Assembly: GCA_964559835.1 (NCBI GenBank)
Contig: CAZLJE010000020.1
Location: 30,909-94,908, forward strand
Direction of reading: 5' to 3'
Origin: DAISJI01 sp964559835
GTDB taxonomy: Bacteria; Acidobacteriota; Terriglobia; Terriglobales; Acidobacteriaceae
DNA length: 64,000 bases
Shown here piece by piece: positions 16,028 through 24,677 of the stretch; the stretch's first letter is position 1; each line of letters begins with the position of its first letter. A program made the position numbers and the translations under genes. The notes under the pieces are model-generated. The model was not told where the DNA came from, did not search any database, and saw only the letters and a list, made by a program, of their open reading frames with translations.

Positions 16028-17830
16028 TTGCAGGGCGGGTTCCAGGGGCGCCCCTGGCAACGGGGTGGAGTGCTTCGGATCGAGAATCCGGTGCAGTCTC
16101 TGCCGGCCGAGATACTTCACCAGTACGGCGGGGTCTGCTTGCCGCACGTCGACGATCACCAGGCCGTCCAGCACATTGGAAAACCGTTCGTCTTGGCTAA
16201 AACAGAGCAGCCTTCCGCCCAGGCCTGTGTACTGTCGGATGAGCACCGGAATGCCCTTGCGATCGGGCTCCATATGGGCGACTTCCCGCGAGAGCGAATC
16301 CACGTCAGGCACATGGGCAAGGAACATAGCTTCCCAAGGGAGTAGCTTGCGGCGATGTTGAACGCAGCGCGGCCTGACCAGCCCGCGAAGCGGATCGGAG
16401 TGATGCTGGATGTCGAAGTATCGCGTGATCAACTCGCGCGACTTGTCGGTGTAACCGCGGCTGATGCTGACTGCCCCCAGCAATACCGTCGCTCCGCCCT
16501 GGCGAGCGAGATACTCGCCAATGCCACGCCAGAGCAGGAAAAGAGGCGAGTATTGTTTCTGGTACTGGGGAGCGACAAATGACCTCCCCAGTTCGACCGC
16601 CGGCCCAACCGCGCGAAAGAACTCGGGTTTGTATTGAAACAAAGTGGAGGTGTAGAGCCCCTTCACGCCGAATCGCCCGAGCACCTCGTTGGTGCAGGTC
16701 AATCGATACGCGCCGGCGATGGTGCGGTCCGTCTTGTGCCAGAGCACGAGGTGGTCGTAGTACTGATCGAATTCGTCGAGGTCAAGCGCCTTACCCGTGC
16801 CCTCGTTGACGGCACGAAACGACGCTTCGCGGCTTCGTCCTATGTCGTGTAAGAGCGCTGGAAATCTGCTTCCTCGCGTCAGGAACAGTTCGAAGTCTCC
16901 GCTTTCCTCGATCAGTCCGCCCGCGACCCTGAGCGCCTGGAGCTCACCTTCAATCCGGTACCTGGGCACCTCGTCGGCGACAGCATGCCGAACTGCCTTG
17001 AGATTTTTCGGCTTGTGCGACTCGACACGATTAGCGACCGAATAGGTGCGCCATCGAGCTGTCTGCGTGACGGCACCCTCATCGCCGAGCCGCTGTATAT
17101 CCTTCCGGGTAACGGCCTGGCCCACGCCGAAACGAACCGTGTTCCCCCTCTTCTTCAATAGTTCTCGCGGAAGTTGCAAGGTGCGCAACAGGGGGTGAAC
17201 AAGTCCGAGCAAGTGAAACGGAAGCGTGTTCCGGCCCTCGAAATACAAGGGGACGATGTCGCATTCGGCGCGGCGGGCAATGCGGGCAGCGGTCAGGCTC
17301 CATTCCGGATCGGTCACGCTACCGTTCTGAACGTTGAGATGAGATACCTCTCCGGCCGGAAATGTCGCCAGCAGTCCGCCTTGCTGCACCCACCGCAATG
17401 CCGAGCGCAAGGCCGTGGCGTTCGAGAAAGGACTCGCCGTGTCGAACGGATCGACAAAGAAGCAATGCTCTTCCAGGCCGGGAATGCAGCGGAGGATCCG
17501 GTTCGCCAGGAGGCGTACATCGGGCCTGATACGTACCAGGACGCTCAACAGCACCGCCCCGTCGAGAAATCCGAAAGGATGATTCGCCACCACGATAGCG
17601 GGGCCGCTGTGGGGGATCCCCGGGCCCAAGGTGACCTGTTCGGTCGTGATTTCCAGCGCGTCGAGCAGCGCTACGGCAAACATTTGCGAGCGTCGCGCGC
17701 GGACGCCGGCATAGAGGTCACGAAGTTCCCGAATCGGGACGGTGGGAATGTCGGCTTTAACATCGCCCTCGATGATCGCCCGCCGAAGAGTCTCCTCGAA
17801 CGCGGTGGGGCTGAACGCAGCGCCTAACAT
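16022..17830 (-). CDS. Two-domain acyltransferase: PlsC-like plus GNAT/OlsB-like (OlsF-like ornithine-lipid synthase candidate)
   Basis: The 602-residue protein has a PlsC-type glycerolipid acyltransferase domain at about residues 70-260. The catalytic block is VVANHPFGFLDG, with a later FPAGEVS block. A C-terminal half (about 290-560) carries a hemolysin/OlsB-type acyl-ACP N-acyltransferase domain with SREASFRAVNEGTG, DQYYDHLVLW, IAGAYRL and ELGRSFVAPQYQ. This arrangement resembles OlsF, which makes ornithine lipids in two acylation steps on one chain. Ornithine lipids replace phospholipids when phosphate is low. The domain assignment is firm and the ornithine substrate is inferred. It is convergent with the his operon. 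Confidence 0.8.
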   Translation of the reverse strand: MLGAAFSPTAFEETLRRAIIEGDVKADIPTVPIRELRDLYAGVRARRSQMFAVALLDALEITTEQVTLGPGIPHSGPAIVVANHPFGFLDGAVLLSVLVRIRPDVRLLANRILRCIPGLEEHCFFVDPFDTASPFSNATALRSALRWVQQGGLLATFPAGEVSHLNVQNGSVTDPEWSLTAARIARRAECDIVPLYFEGRNTLPFHLLGLVHPLLRTLQLPRELLKKRGNTVRFGVGQAVTRKDIQRLGDEGAVTQTARWRTYSVANRVESHKPKNLKAVRHAVADEVPRYRIEGELQALRVAGGLIEESGDFELFLTRGSRFPALLHDIGRSREASFRAVNEGTGKALDLDEFDQYYDHLVLWHKTDRTIAGAYRLTCTNEVLGRFGVKGLYTSTLFQYKPEFFRAVGPAVELGRSFVAPQYQKQYSPLFLLWRGIGEYLARQGGATVLLGAVSISRGYTDKSRELITRYFDIQHHSDPLRGLVRPRCVQHRRKLLPWEAMFLAHVPDVDSLSREVAHMEPDRKGIPVLIRQYTGLGGRLLCFSQDERFSNVLDGLVIVDVRQADPAVLVKYLGRQRLHRILDPKHSTPLPGAPLEPALQN

Positions 17831-18134
17831 GGGGCGCAGCTTACCCGGCGCTAGTTAACCCAACATCACAGGCATATTGATATCAGGTAAATCTGTGTTG
17901 CCTTCTGTGGATCGTACGGGGCAGGTGTGCCGACGCGGAACGGGGGTGAAAACCCCTAACGTGCTGTGTGGAATAAGTTCTTTGGTAGAGGCGCTTCATC
18001 CGCCACAAGTAAGAGGCTACTGAACGCGAGCACCCCTTGGTGATGGACGCCAGCCGCTATTGGGTGCGCATCTAATCCTGTCGGTTGCACTGCTGCCACG
18101 ACATGAGTTTGTGACGTGAAACTTGGAGGCCGAA
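17831..18134. other. Gene-free 304-base spacer
   Basis: The spacer lies between the divergent acyltransferase and DUF2267 genes. It holds a small hairpin around 17939-17958 (GGGGGTG-AAAA-CCCC) and nothing else I can name. Both genes must have promoters here, but no strong -35/-10 pair is evident. Confidence 0.4.
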
Positions 18135-18569
18135 ATGTCAACCCGTGTAGACGTGTTCGACACAACGATTCAAAAAACGATCAACCTGCTGAACGATATA
18201 TGCGGTGAGTTTGGCTGGCCTGAAGAGCGTCGGTTCCAGGCATACAAAGCATTACGATCGGTGTTGCATGAAATCAGAGACCGGCTTCCGGTGACTGAAT
18301 CCGCAAATTTCGCAGCACAACTGCCGATGCTGGTGCGTGGATTTTATTATGAGGGATGGAAGCCCGAGAGCGTCCCCAAGAAAGTTCATCGTCAGGAGTT
18401 CTTAGATGAGATCCAGGCGACGTTCCAGTTAGCCGTCGATGGAGGTCCGGAGAGGTTGGTGAACGGGGTTCTCCTGGCGTTGAGCAGGCACATTGAACCG
18501 GGCATCATCGACGACATCAAGGAGGAATTTCCTGCTGATCTCCGCTCTCTATTAAGTCCGGCTGCCTGA
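18135..18569 (+). CDS. DUF2267 protein
   Basis: The 144-residue soluble helical protein contains YKALRSVLHEIRDRLPVTESANFAAQLPMLVRGFYYEGW, split over about residues 40-80, the conserved core of DUF2267. The function of the family is unknown; members are often expressed with stress-related genes. The ATG at 18135 has GGAGG eight bases upstream, better than the in-frame TTG at 18123. A long palindrome follows immediately downstream. Confidence 0.8.
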   Translation: MSTRVDVFDTTIQKTINLLNDICGEFGWPEERRFQAYKALRSVLHEIRDRLPVTESANFAAQLPMLVRGFYYEGWKPESVPKKVHRQEFLDEIQATFQLAVDGGPERLVNGVLLALSRHIEPGIIDDIKEEFPADLRSLLSPAA

Positions 18570-18573
18570 AGAG

Positions 18574-18650
18574 CGATGTTTGGTGTAACAGCCAGGCTTG
18601 CCTGGCGATACGGTGCCGCCAGGCAAGCCTGGCTGTTACACCAAACATCG
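18574..18650. repeat. Perfect 34-bp inverted repeat (hairpin element, family A)
   Basis: Arms 18574-18607 and 18617-18650 are exact inverted copies around a 9-base spacer. The core GCCAGGCTTGCCTGGC is itself palindromic. The element shares its core with those at 4953, 61146 and 61613. It lies between the DUF2267 gene and tRNA-Pro. It has no T-run, so it is better seen as a mobile-type palindromic repeat than as a terminator, though it could fold in the DUF2267 mRNA. Confidence 0.9.
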
Positions 18651-18682
18651 CGGGCACAATGATGGCAAGAAGAGAAGAATGG

Positions 18683-18756
18683 TCGGGACGACTGGATTTG
18701 AACCAGCGACCCCCTGCACCCCAAGCAGGTGCGCTACCAGGCTGCGCTACGTCCCG
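18683..18756 (-). tRNA. tRNA-Pro (anticodon GGG)
   Basis: The reverse strand folds as a 74-base cloverleaf. It has a 7-bp acceptor stem CGGGACG/CGTCCCG with discriminator A, a D-arm GCGC...GCGC, and an anticodon stem CCTGC/GCAGG with seven-base loop TTGGGGT. The T-arm loop is TTCAAAT. The anticodon is GGG, which reads CCC/CCU proline codons. The 3' CCA is not encoded. Confidence 0.95.
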
Positions 18757-18855
18757 ACGAGAAGATGGGGCAAGGTCATTTTAGCAGACCAAGTGGTTGC
18801 GAAATCGAGTGATTTAGTAATTGGAAGAGCCAATTACCCGATTCCGCAATGAGCT

Positions 18856-19179
18856 TCAAGCTGGCGGCAGGTCGGCCTCTTCGATGCCAAGCTTCTGCCG
18901 GCCTTCGGGACTGATGCGATGCGGTGTCCAGGGCGGGTCCCAGACGACATTGACGCGGGCGGTGTTGACGCCCGGCGTGCTGAGCAGCGTGGTCTTGATG
19001 TCGCGGCTGATCTCGGTGTGCGACGGGCACCCCTGGGCGGTGAGTGTCATCTCCACGACGACGTCGCCCTCGTTCTCGATCTCGACCTTATAGATCAACC
19101 CAAGGTCGACGACGTTGAGCGGGATCTCCGGGTCGTAACAATTGCGCAGCTTTTCCCAGATCGTGTCGGTGGTGACCAT
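18856..19179 (-). CDS. DUF59/MIP18-family iron-sulfur assembly factor (SufT/PaaD-like)
   Basis: The 107-residue DUF59 domain protein contains CYDPEIPLNVVDLGLIY, the signature DPEIxxNIVDLGLIY. TLTAQGCPSHTEI carries the conserved Cys that is important for Fe-S assembly in SufT/MIP18-type proteins. The tail has WDPPWTPHRISPEGRQKLGI, also typical. It probably helps load Fe-S clusters onto target enzymes. The ATG at 19179 is preferred over a TTG 11 codons upstream. Confidence 0.87.
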   Translation of the reverse strand: MVTTDTIWEKLRNCYDPEIPLNVVDLGLIYKVEIENEGDVVVEMTLTAQGCPSHTEISRDIKTTLLSTPGVNTARVNVVWDPPWTPHRISPEGRQKLGIEEADLPPA

Positions 19180-19450
19180 GCGCTCGTTATTGTAAATGAA
19201 ACCAGGTTTCAAAAAGCGTGGGTCGTCGGTGATCGGTAATCGGTCGTTTGCACCTTTAAAGCGCGGGGCTGTGTCCTCCTCCGTGTGAAACCTTCCTTTC
19301 CCGAGCCTCCGTCCTCAGCCTTGGAGCATTACCGGTCACGTGCTATGGGCCCTTGCTCCCGATTACCGATTCCCGAGCACCTGTTTCCCCGCATCCCCGA
19401 AGTCAACCTTTTCCCGCCGCTTCCCGCGCATAATCCACGCAGGAGTCCGT

Positions 19451-20722
19451 GTGTCCTCGAGTCCGGCGAAGGCGGTGGTGTCGTTCGGCGTGTCCGGCGC
19501 GGTATTGCTGGCGGCGGCGGCACTGGTGCGCTGGGGCGGGCTTTCGACTCCGGTGGTCGCGGAGTACTACTCGTGGACGTCGGTGGTAGCCGGCATCGGT
19601 TTGGCGTGGCGCTTCCGTTCGAGCCGTGTGCTGTTTGCCGTGACCGTGTTGTGGCTCGCGGAGCGCGCGCTGCTGCTCGCCGGCAATGTCGATCCGACAG
19701 CCACGGCGACGTTCCAGTTGGTCGCGCTGCTGGTGCCCTTGAACCTGGTGTTCTTCGAACTGATCGGAGAGTCCGGGTTAGGAGCGACGGCGCTCGGTTC
19801 CGGATTCGGCATCCTGACGATCGAGGCCGCGTTCGTCGGCGTGCTCAGCCGCATGGAGAACGCCGAATTCACCACTTGGGCGGCGCGCGCGTGGTTCCCG
19901 GTCGATTGGTTCGTCTGGACACGCATCCCGCAACCGGCGCTGCTGGCGATGGCGCTGGCCTTCGCGGTGCTCGCGACACGCGTCGTGCAGGCGCGCAAGC
20001 CGGTGGAGAGCGCGACCTGGTGGGCGCTGGTAGCCGCCATCATCGGGTTCCATAACAGCGGCCGCGTCACGGGCGTGTATCTGAGCACCGGCGTGGTGAT
20101 CATGGCCGTGGCGATGGTCGAGACCGGATATCGGCTCGCGTATCACGACGAACTCACCGGACTCCCGGGTCGTCGCGCATTCAACCAGGCGCTGATGTCG
20201 CTGAACACGCGCTTCGCGATCGCAATGGTGGATGTCGACCACTTCAAGAATTTCAACGACACCTACGGACACGACACCGGCGACCAGGTCTTGCGCATGG
20301 TGGCGGCGCGGCTGGCGAAGGTCGGCGGTGGCGGGAAGGCGTACCGCTACGGTGGCGAGGAGTTCGCGATCGTTTTCCCGAACAGCGACGCGTTCGACGC
20401 CGAGGACCACCTGGACACGTTGCGCCAGACGATCGAGCGTACGGCGTTTAACGTCCGCGGGCCGGACCGCAGCGACCGCCGGCGTCCGGAGCGGCGGTAT
20501 GCGCAGCCCGGGCGCAAACCCGTGGGCAAGCGTTCGGACGTGGCGTCGGTGACGGTGAGCATGGGACTGGCGCAGTCGAGCGCGCGCCTGTGGTCGCCGG
20601 AGATGGTGGTCGAGGCTGCCGACCGCGTACTCTATGCTGCGAAGAATAACGGACGTAATCGCGTGGAGGTTGCGGGCAGGACATCGGCAAAGAAACCAGC
20701 AGCTATCTTTGCTGGCGACTGA
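19451..20722 (+). CDS. Membrane-bound GGDEF diguanylate cyclase
   Basis: The 423-residue protein has an N-terminal half with seven to eight hydrophobic helices and a C-terminal GGDEF domain. The domain opens AYHDELTGLPGRRAFN and includes VDVDHFKNFNDTYGH; the active-site loop is Gly-Gly-Glu-Glu-Phe at residues 301-305. It should make cyclic di-GMP from GTP. A basic insertion of about 30 residues (RSDRRRPERRYAQPGRK) sits after the active site, which is unusual. No RxxD inhibitory site is obvious. GTG at 19451 has AGGAG five bases upstream; an ORF beginning at 19340 would be poorly supported. It could regulate the exopolysaccharide locus further right, but nothing in the sequence links them. Confidence 0.85.
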   Translation: MSSSPAKAVVSFGVSGAVLLAAAALVRWGGLSTPVVAEYYSWTSVVAGIGLAWRFRSSRVLFAVTVLWLAERALLLAGNVDPTATATFQLVALLVPLNLVFFELIGESGLGATALGSGFGILTIEAAFVGVLSRMENAEFTTWAARAWFPVDWFVWTRIPQPALLAMALAFAVLATRVVQARKPVESATWWALVAAIIGFHNSGRVTGVYLSTGVVIMAVAMVETGYRLAYHDELTGLPGRRAFNQALMSLNTRFAIAMVDVDHFKNFNDTYGHDTGDQVLRMVAARLAKVGGGGKAYRYGGEEFAIVFPNSDAFDAEDHLDTLRQTIERTAFNVRGPDRSDRRRPERRYAQPGRKPVGKRSDVASVTVSMGLAQSSARLWSPEMVVEAADRVLYAAKNNGRNRVEVAGRTSAKKPAAIFAGD

Positions 20723-20724
20723 TC

Positions 20725-20757
20725 GTTTTTACCACGGAGGCACAGAGGCACGGAGTT
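20725..20757. repeat. Short dispersed repeat (CACGGAGGCACAGAGG type)
   Basis: The tract ACCACGGAGGCACAGAGGC is a member of the CACAGAG-rich family. Other members lie near 28239-28263 and inside nadD near 30788-30808. It falls between the convergent cyclase and PlsC genes. Confidence 0.5.
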
Positions 20758-20803
20758 GCTGGCGTGGAGTGTGGCCGTCGCAACTTCTACGTTCCGTCAC
20801 GGG

Positions 20804-21589
20804 CTACAACTTCCTGATGGCTTCATCCGGCGGCCGTGGATCACTGATACGTGAGCGCTCGTAGAAGAGGCCTTCGACTGCCTGCTGCACTTGCTCCGTC
20901 AGCCTCTCCGCGTCGTGCAGCGTGAGGCCGGCGGTGGGAATCGGCTCGCCGGCGACCAGCTCGATCTTTCCCGGCCGAATGTGGAAGTGGTTCATCGGCA
21001 GCGCTTCATAGGTGCCGACAATCGCCATCGGGACGATGTCGACTTGGGCCTTGATGGCGATGTAGGCGGCGCCGCTCATGAACGGCTGAATGCGGCCGTC
21101 GGCGGAGCGGCCGCCCTCTGGGAAAACCACCAGCGGCATTCCCGCCTGCAATCCCGGCACTGCACGCAGCAGGCTGCGCATGGAGGCCAGCTTGGCGCCG
21201 GGTGCGATCGGTACCTGTCCCGAGCGCCGCAGGTGCCAGCCCATGAACGGATACTTAAATAATTCCTCCTTCGCGACAATTCGGAACTGGCGCGGAATGC
21301 TGGTGTAGAGCACCGGGATGTCGAGCGCACTACTGTGATTGGCAACAAAGACATGCGGGCGCGAGAGGTCGATCTTGCCCATGCCGCTCACCTGAGCGGG
21401 TGAGCCGATCGTATGCAGGATCAGCCACGACCATACGCGCGCAAACCCGTGCTGCATGCGGCCATCGCGGTCCCACAACGACCAGGTGAGCGACATCGTC
21501 CCCAACACGACGGTGTAGACGTAGATCAGCGGGTCGAAGAAGAACATCGACCGCACCCAGCTCAGCGCGTTGCGGAGTGTAGGTGACAC
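20804..21589 (-). CDS. plsC: 1-acyl-sn-glycerol-3-phosphate acyltransferase (PlsC family)
   Basis: The 261-residue membrane-associated acyltransferase is expected to convert lysophosphatidate to phosphatidate. The catalytic block is VANHSSALDIP (NHx4D), the glycerol-phosphate-binding block is VVFPEGGRS, and a later block is VDIVPMAIVGTYEA. One hydrophobic helix is near the N-terminus. The start used is a GTG at 21589 with no good ribosome site; an ATG 14 codons later (MFFFDPL) is also possible. Confidence 0.85.
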   Translation of the reverse strand: MSPTLRNALSWVRSMFFFDPLIYVYTVVLGTMSLTWSLWDRDGRMQHGFARVWSWLILHTIGSPAQVSGMGKIDLSRPHVFVANHSSALDIPVLYTSIPRQFRIVAKEELFKYPFMGWHLRRSGQVPIAPGAKLASMRSLLRAVPGLQAGMPLVVFPEGGRSADGRIQPFMSGAAYIAIKAQVDIVPMAIVGTYEALPMNHFHIRPGKIELVAGEPIPTAGLTLHDAERLTEQVQQAVEGLFYERSRISDPRPPDEAIRKL

Positions 21590-21634
21590 GGGAACGTAGA
21601 TTGTAAATGGAGGTCCGCGAGCGGTGGCTGGAGG

Positions 21635-22960
21635 CTAGGGTTCGATGTGCATCAGCCGCATGACTTCGCCGACGAGATAGATCGATCCGGTGACCACCAC
21701 GACGCCATCCATACCCGCGAGCGCCTTTGCTTGCTCGAATGCGGCAGGGACTTCAGCCAGCATCACCATGTCGGCGCCAGTTCGTAACCCGGCCTCTGCA
21801 ATCTCGGCGGGAGTGGCGGCGCGCGGATTTTCCGGACGCGTAGCAACGACGTGCTCTGCGGCGGGGAAGAGGATGCTGGCGATCTCGGCGACTGCCTTAT
21901 CGCGCATCGCTCCGAACAGGAGCACGAGCCTGCGGCCCTCATACAGATGCGAGAGCGCCGCCCGCAGCGCCCATGCGCCGTCAGGATTGTGGGCCACGTC
22001 GAATACGATTTCGGGATTGCCGGCGATGCGCTGCAAGCGTCCCGGCCAACGCGTCTGTTTTACGCCGTGCTCGACAGCCGCCGGGGAAATGTGGACGCCG
22101 AGCGCATGCAGTTCCACGGCCGCAGCGATTGCGAGGGCTGTGTTGCGCAGCTGGTGGCGGCCCTTCAGCGCCGGTTCGATGCGTAGCTCCTGGCCAAACG
22201 CGTTGATTGTGTAGGGAGCTTCTCCCGACGCCGCATTCTGGTCAGCATCGGGTGTGACCGGCGGCATGTAGGCGGTCGCGCTCACCGCGCGCGCATCTCT
22301 TTCCATGATGGCGCGCCCGAGCACGTCGTTTGCCTGCGGATGCTGCGGCAGAAGGACGACTACTCCCTTATCGCGCACGATCCCGGCCTTCTCACCAGCA
22401 ATCTCGGCAATGGTGTTGCCGAGAAATTTCTGGTGGTCGAGTGAGATGTCGGTGATCACCGAAACAAGCGGTTCGGCGATGTTGGTCGCATCCAGGCGTC
22501 CGCCCATGCCGACTTCCAGCACCGCGATTTCCACCTCTGCGCTCGCGAAGTGGTCGAAGGCAATCGCCGTCACCATCTCGAAAAAGCTGGGATGCCATGG
22601 GAGCTTACCGCCAGCGACTAGGCGCACGGCTGCTTCCTCGACTGTTTCATAGGCAACTGTGAAATCCGCGTCGGGGATGGGCTCGCCGTTCACGCGAATG
22701 CGCTCGTTGATCCTGACCAGGTGCGGCGACGTGTACAGACCGGTGCGGTGTCCGGCCGCTTGCAATATCGACGCGAGCGTAGCCGCGGTCGAGCCCTTGC
22801 CGTTCGTGCCCGCGATGAGCACGGACTTGAATCGCTTCTGGGGGTCGCCGAGCGCGGCCGCGAGCACGCGCATGTGCGCCAGGTCGAACTTGCCGGAAAC
22901 AGTACCGTGTAATTCGTGGCCGAGGGCATACAGGTGCGCCACTGCTTCAGAGTAGGTCAT
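21635..22960 (-). CDS. folC: Folylpolyglutamate synthase / dihydrofolate synthase FolC
   Basis: The 441-residue Mur-ligase-like enzyme adds glutamate to (dihydro)folate using ATP. P-loop AGTNGKGSTAATL, the substrate region YTSPHLVRINERI, the FFEMVTAIAF segment and the block EVGMGGRLDATN are all present. So is the carbamylated-Lys region HQKFLGNTIAEIAGEKAGI. The ATG at 22960 (MTYSEAV) is preferred; the longer frame starts at a TTG. It follows accD with 32 bases between, the common accD-folC pairing. Confidence 0.94.
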   Translation of the reverse strand: MTYSEAVAHLYALGHELHGTVSGKFDLAHMRVLAAALGDPQKRFKSVLIAGTNGKGSTAATLASILQAAGHRTGLYTSPHLVRINERIRVNGEPIPDADFTVAYETVEEAAVRLVAGGKLPWHPSFFEMVTAIAFDHFASAEVEIAVLEVGMGGRLDATNIAEPLVSVITDISLDHQKFLGNTIAEIAGEKAGIVRDKGVVVLLPQHPQANDVLGRAIMERDARAVSATAYMPPVTPDADQNAASGEAPYTINAFGQELRIEPALKGRHQLRNTALAIAAAVELHALGVHISPAAVEHGVKQTRWPGRLQRIAGNPEIVFDVAHNPDGAWALRAALSHLYEGRRLVLLFGAMRDKAVAEIASILFPAAEHVVATRPENPRAATPAEIAEAGLRTGADMVMLAEVPAAFEQAKALAGMDGVVVVTGSIYLVGEVMRLMHIEP

Positions 22961-22992
22961 CGGGATAACAGAGGAGTTTAGCGCCAATCAGT

Positions 22993-23862
22993 TTAGTCGG
23001 CGGCCGGCGACTGGCTACCGTTTGCCGGCGTCATGAAATCGAGCGCTCGCGAGATGTAGTTCTTCAGTTCTTTGCGATGTACGACCGCGTCCAGCATGCC
23101 GTGTTCGAGCAGGAACTCGCTGCGTTGAAAGCCCTCGGGTAGTTTCTGCCGGATGGTCTGTTCGATGACGCGTGGCCCGGCAAAGCCGATCAGAGCTCCC
23201 GGCTCTGCGATGTTCAGGTCGCCCAGCATGGCGAAAGAAGCGGTGGTCCCACCGGTCGTCGGGTCCGTCAGCACGGAGATATACGGCACGCCGGCGTCGT
23301 CCATTGCGGCCAGCGCGGCCGCGATACGCGCCAACTGCATCAGGCTGACGACGCCCTCCATCATGCGCGCGCCCCCCGATGCGGAAACAATGATCAGCGG
23401 CATCCGCTCCTTGGTTGCGCGTTCGATGTTCCTGGTGATCAATTCGCCGACCACCGCGCCCATGCTGCCGCCGATGAAGGAATATTCCATCGCGCTGACG
23501 TACACGCCGCGACCGTTCAGTTGCCCGCGGGCGTTGATCATGGCGTCCTTAAGCTCGGTATCCTTTTGCGCTTTCTTGAGGCGGCCGGCGTAAGGCTTCA
23601 GGTCGGTGAACTTCAGGGGGTCGGTGGACCGCAGGTCCATGTCGAAGGTGGTGTACTCGCCGTCCAGCAACTGCCCCAGGCGCATGCGCGCGTCCACCCG
23701 GAAGTGCTTGTCGCACTTGGGGCAGACATTCAAGTTGTCTTCGAGGTCTTTCTTCCAGACGATCTGGCGGCAGCCTTCACACTTCACCCACAAGCCTTCG
23801 GTGCGGATCTTCTTCTCGCCCGAAGTGTCCAGCTCGCTGGATTCTCTTTTGAACCAAGCCAT
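22993..23862 (-). CDS. accD: Acetyl-CoA carboxylase carboxyltransferase subunit beta AccD
   Basis: The 289-residue protein has an N-terminal four-Cys zinc ribbon: CEGC, then CPKC after about 15 residues. The carboxyltransferase core has SGGARMMEG and the block DPTTGGTTASFAMLGD. With AccA it transfers carboxyl from biotin to acetyl-CoA in the first step of fatty acid synthesis. The ATG at 23862 (MAWFKRESS) is family-typical. The frame is open 21 codons further upstream through a low-complexity repeat. Confidence 0.96.
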   Translation of the reverse strand: MAWFKRESSELDTSGEKKIRTEGLWVKCEGCRQIVWKKDLEDNLNVCPKCDKHFRVDARMRLGQLLDGEYTTFDMDLRSTDPLKFTDLKPYAGRLKKAQKDTELKDAMINARGQLNGRGVYVSAMEYSFIGGSMGAVVGELITRNIERATKERMPLIIVSASGGARMMEGVVSLMQLARIAAALAAMDDAGVPYISVLTDPTTGGTTASFAMLGDLNIAEPGALIGFAGPRVIEQTIRQKLPEGFQRSEFLLEHGMLDAVVHRKELKNYISRALDFMTPANGSQSPAAD

Positions 23863-23869
23863 AAGATTG

Positions 23870-23973
23870 ATTGGTGATTGAGTGATTTGCGATTTAGCGA
23901 TTGTGCTGGGAAATTCAGGTCGCATGCAACTCCGAACGCAATCACCCGATCACAAATCACTCAACCACAAATG
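23870..23973. repeat. Imperfect low-complexity inverted repeat (GTGATT/AATCAC type)
   Basis: The tract TTGGTGATTGAGTGATTTGC at the left is matched in inverted form by CAATCACCCGATCACAAATC and CACTCAACCAC on the right. A 35-base centre separates them. The same vocabulary recurs at 40558-40617 and, as single arms, near 240, 18800 and 28200. It lies upstream of accD and downstream of the cobO stop. Confidence 0.6.
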
Positions 23974-24510
23974 TCAGTACTCGATCCCTCTCTGCGCCAT
24001 GACGCCCTTCTCGTACGCGTGTTTCACCTGGCGCATCTCCGTAACCGTGTCGGCCAAGTCAACGATTGTCGGATGCGCGTTGCGGCCCGTCAAGATGACA
24101 TGCACCATTTCCGGTTTCGTGCGCAGAACGTCCGCAACCTTTTCGGGACTCAACATTCCGTAGCTGATGGCGTAATTGATCTCGTCGAGCACGACGAGGT
24201 CCCATAATCCGGAGCGGATCGCCTGCTCGGCTTCGGCCCACGCGTCTTCCACCATGCGCACGTCTTCGGGATCGGTCTCCGCGCCGCCGACCTTCACGAA
24301 CCCGCGCCCCATCTGCTTCATGACGAAACGGTCGCCGAATGCTTTCACCGCGTCCAGCTCGCCGTAATGCCACGAACCCTTGAGGAACTGGAGCATCAGG
24401 ACCTTCATGCCATTGCCGACGGCGCGGAGCGCGGTGCCCATGGCGGCAGTAGTCTTGCCCTTGCCGGGACCGGTATTCACGATGATCAACCCGCGTCGAA
24501 CGTCGGCCAT
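23974..24510 (-). CDS. cobO: Cob(I)alamin adenosyltransferase, CobO/BtuR type
   Basis: The 178-residue ATP:corrinoid adenosyltransferase makes adenosylcobalamin. Its P-loop is NTGPGKGKTTAAMG. Other typical pieces are QFLKGSWHYGE, the VLDEINYAIS Walker-B-like segment, and VHVILTGRNAHP. Length is normal for the CobO branch. No other cobalamin gene is in the window; the transporter at 8783 could supply cobalt, but it is far away. Confidence 0.92.
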   Translation of the reverse strand: MADVRRGLIIVNTGPGKGKTTAAMGTALRAVGNGMKVLMLQFLKGSWHYGELDAVKAFGDRFVMKQMGRGFVKVGGAETDPEDVRMVEDAWAEAEQAIRSGLWDLVVLDEINYAISYGMLSPEKVADVLRTKPEMVHVILTGRNAHPTIVDLADTVTEMRQVKHAYEKGVMAQRGIEY

Positions 24511-24677
24511 AGGTGAATCTTTGATTGTAAACGGTTCACCCGAAAGACACGAACCGGCTTCGCCAGACGCAACGTGTCAAACCGCAGTGAAGGCGATGGT
24601 CTCTACACACCAACTTGCCGACGGCGAAAAAACGGCGCAAACTTACGCGAAGACCTGCTCACACTCGTTGGCGCAAG

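Noticed and set aside
18598..18852. An 84-codon plus-strand ORF containing GTTGFEPATPC
   Set aside because: It is the antisense translation of tRNA-Pro and the palindrome. Peptides of this kind are a well-known artefact of tRNA genes.
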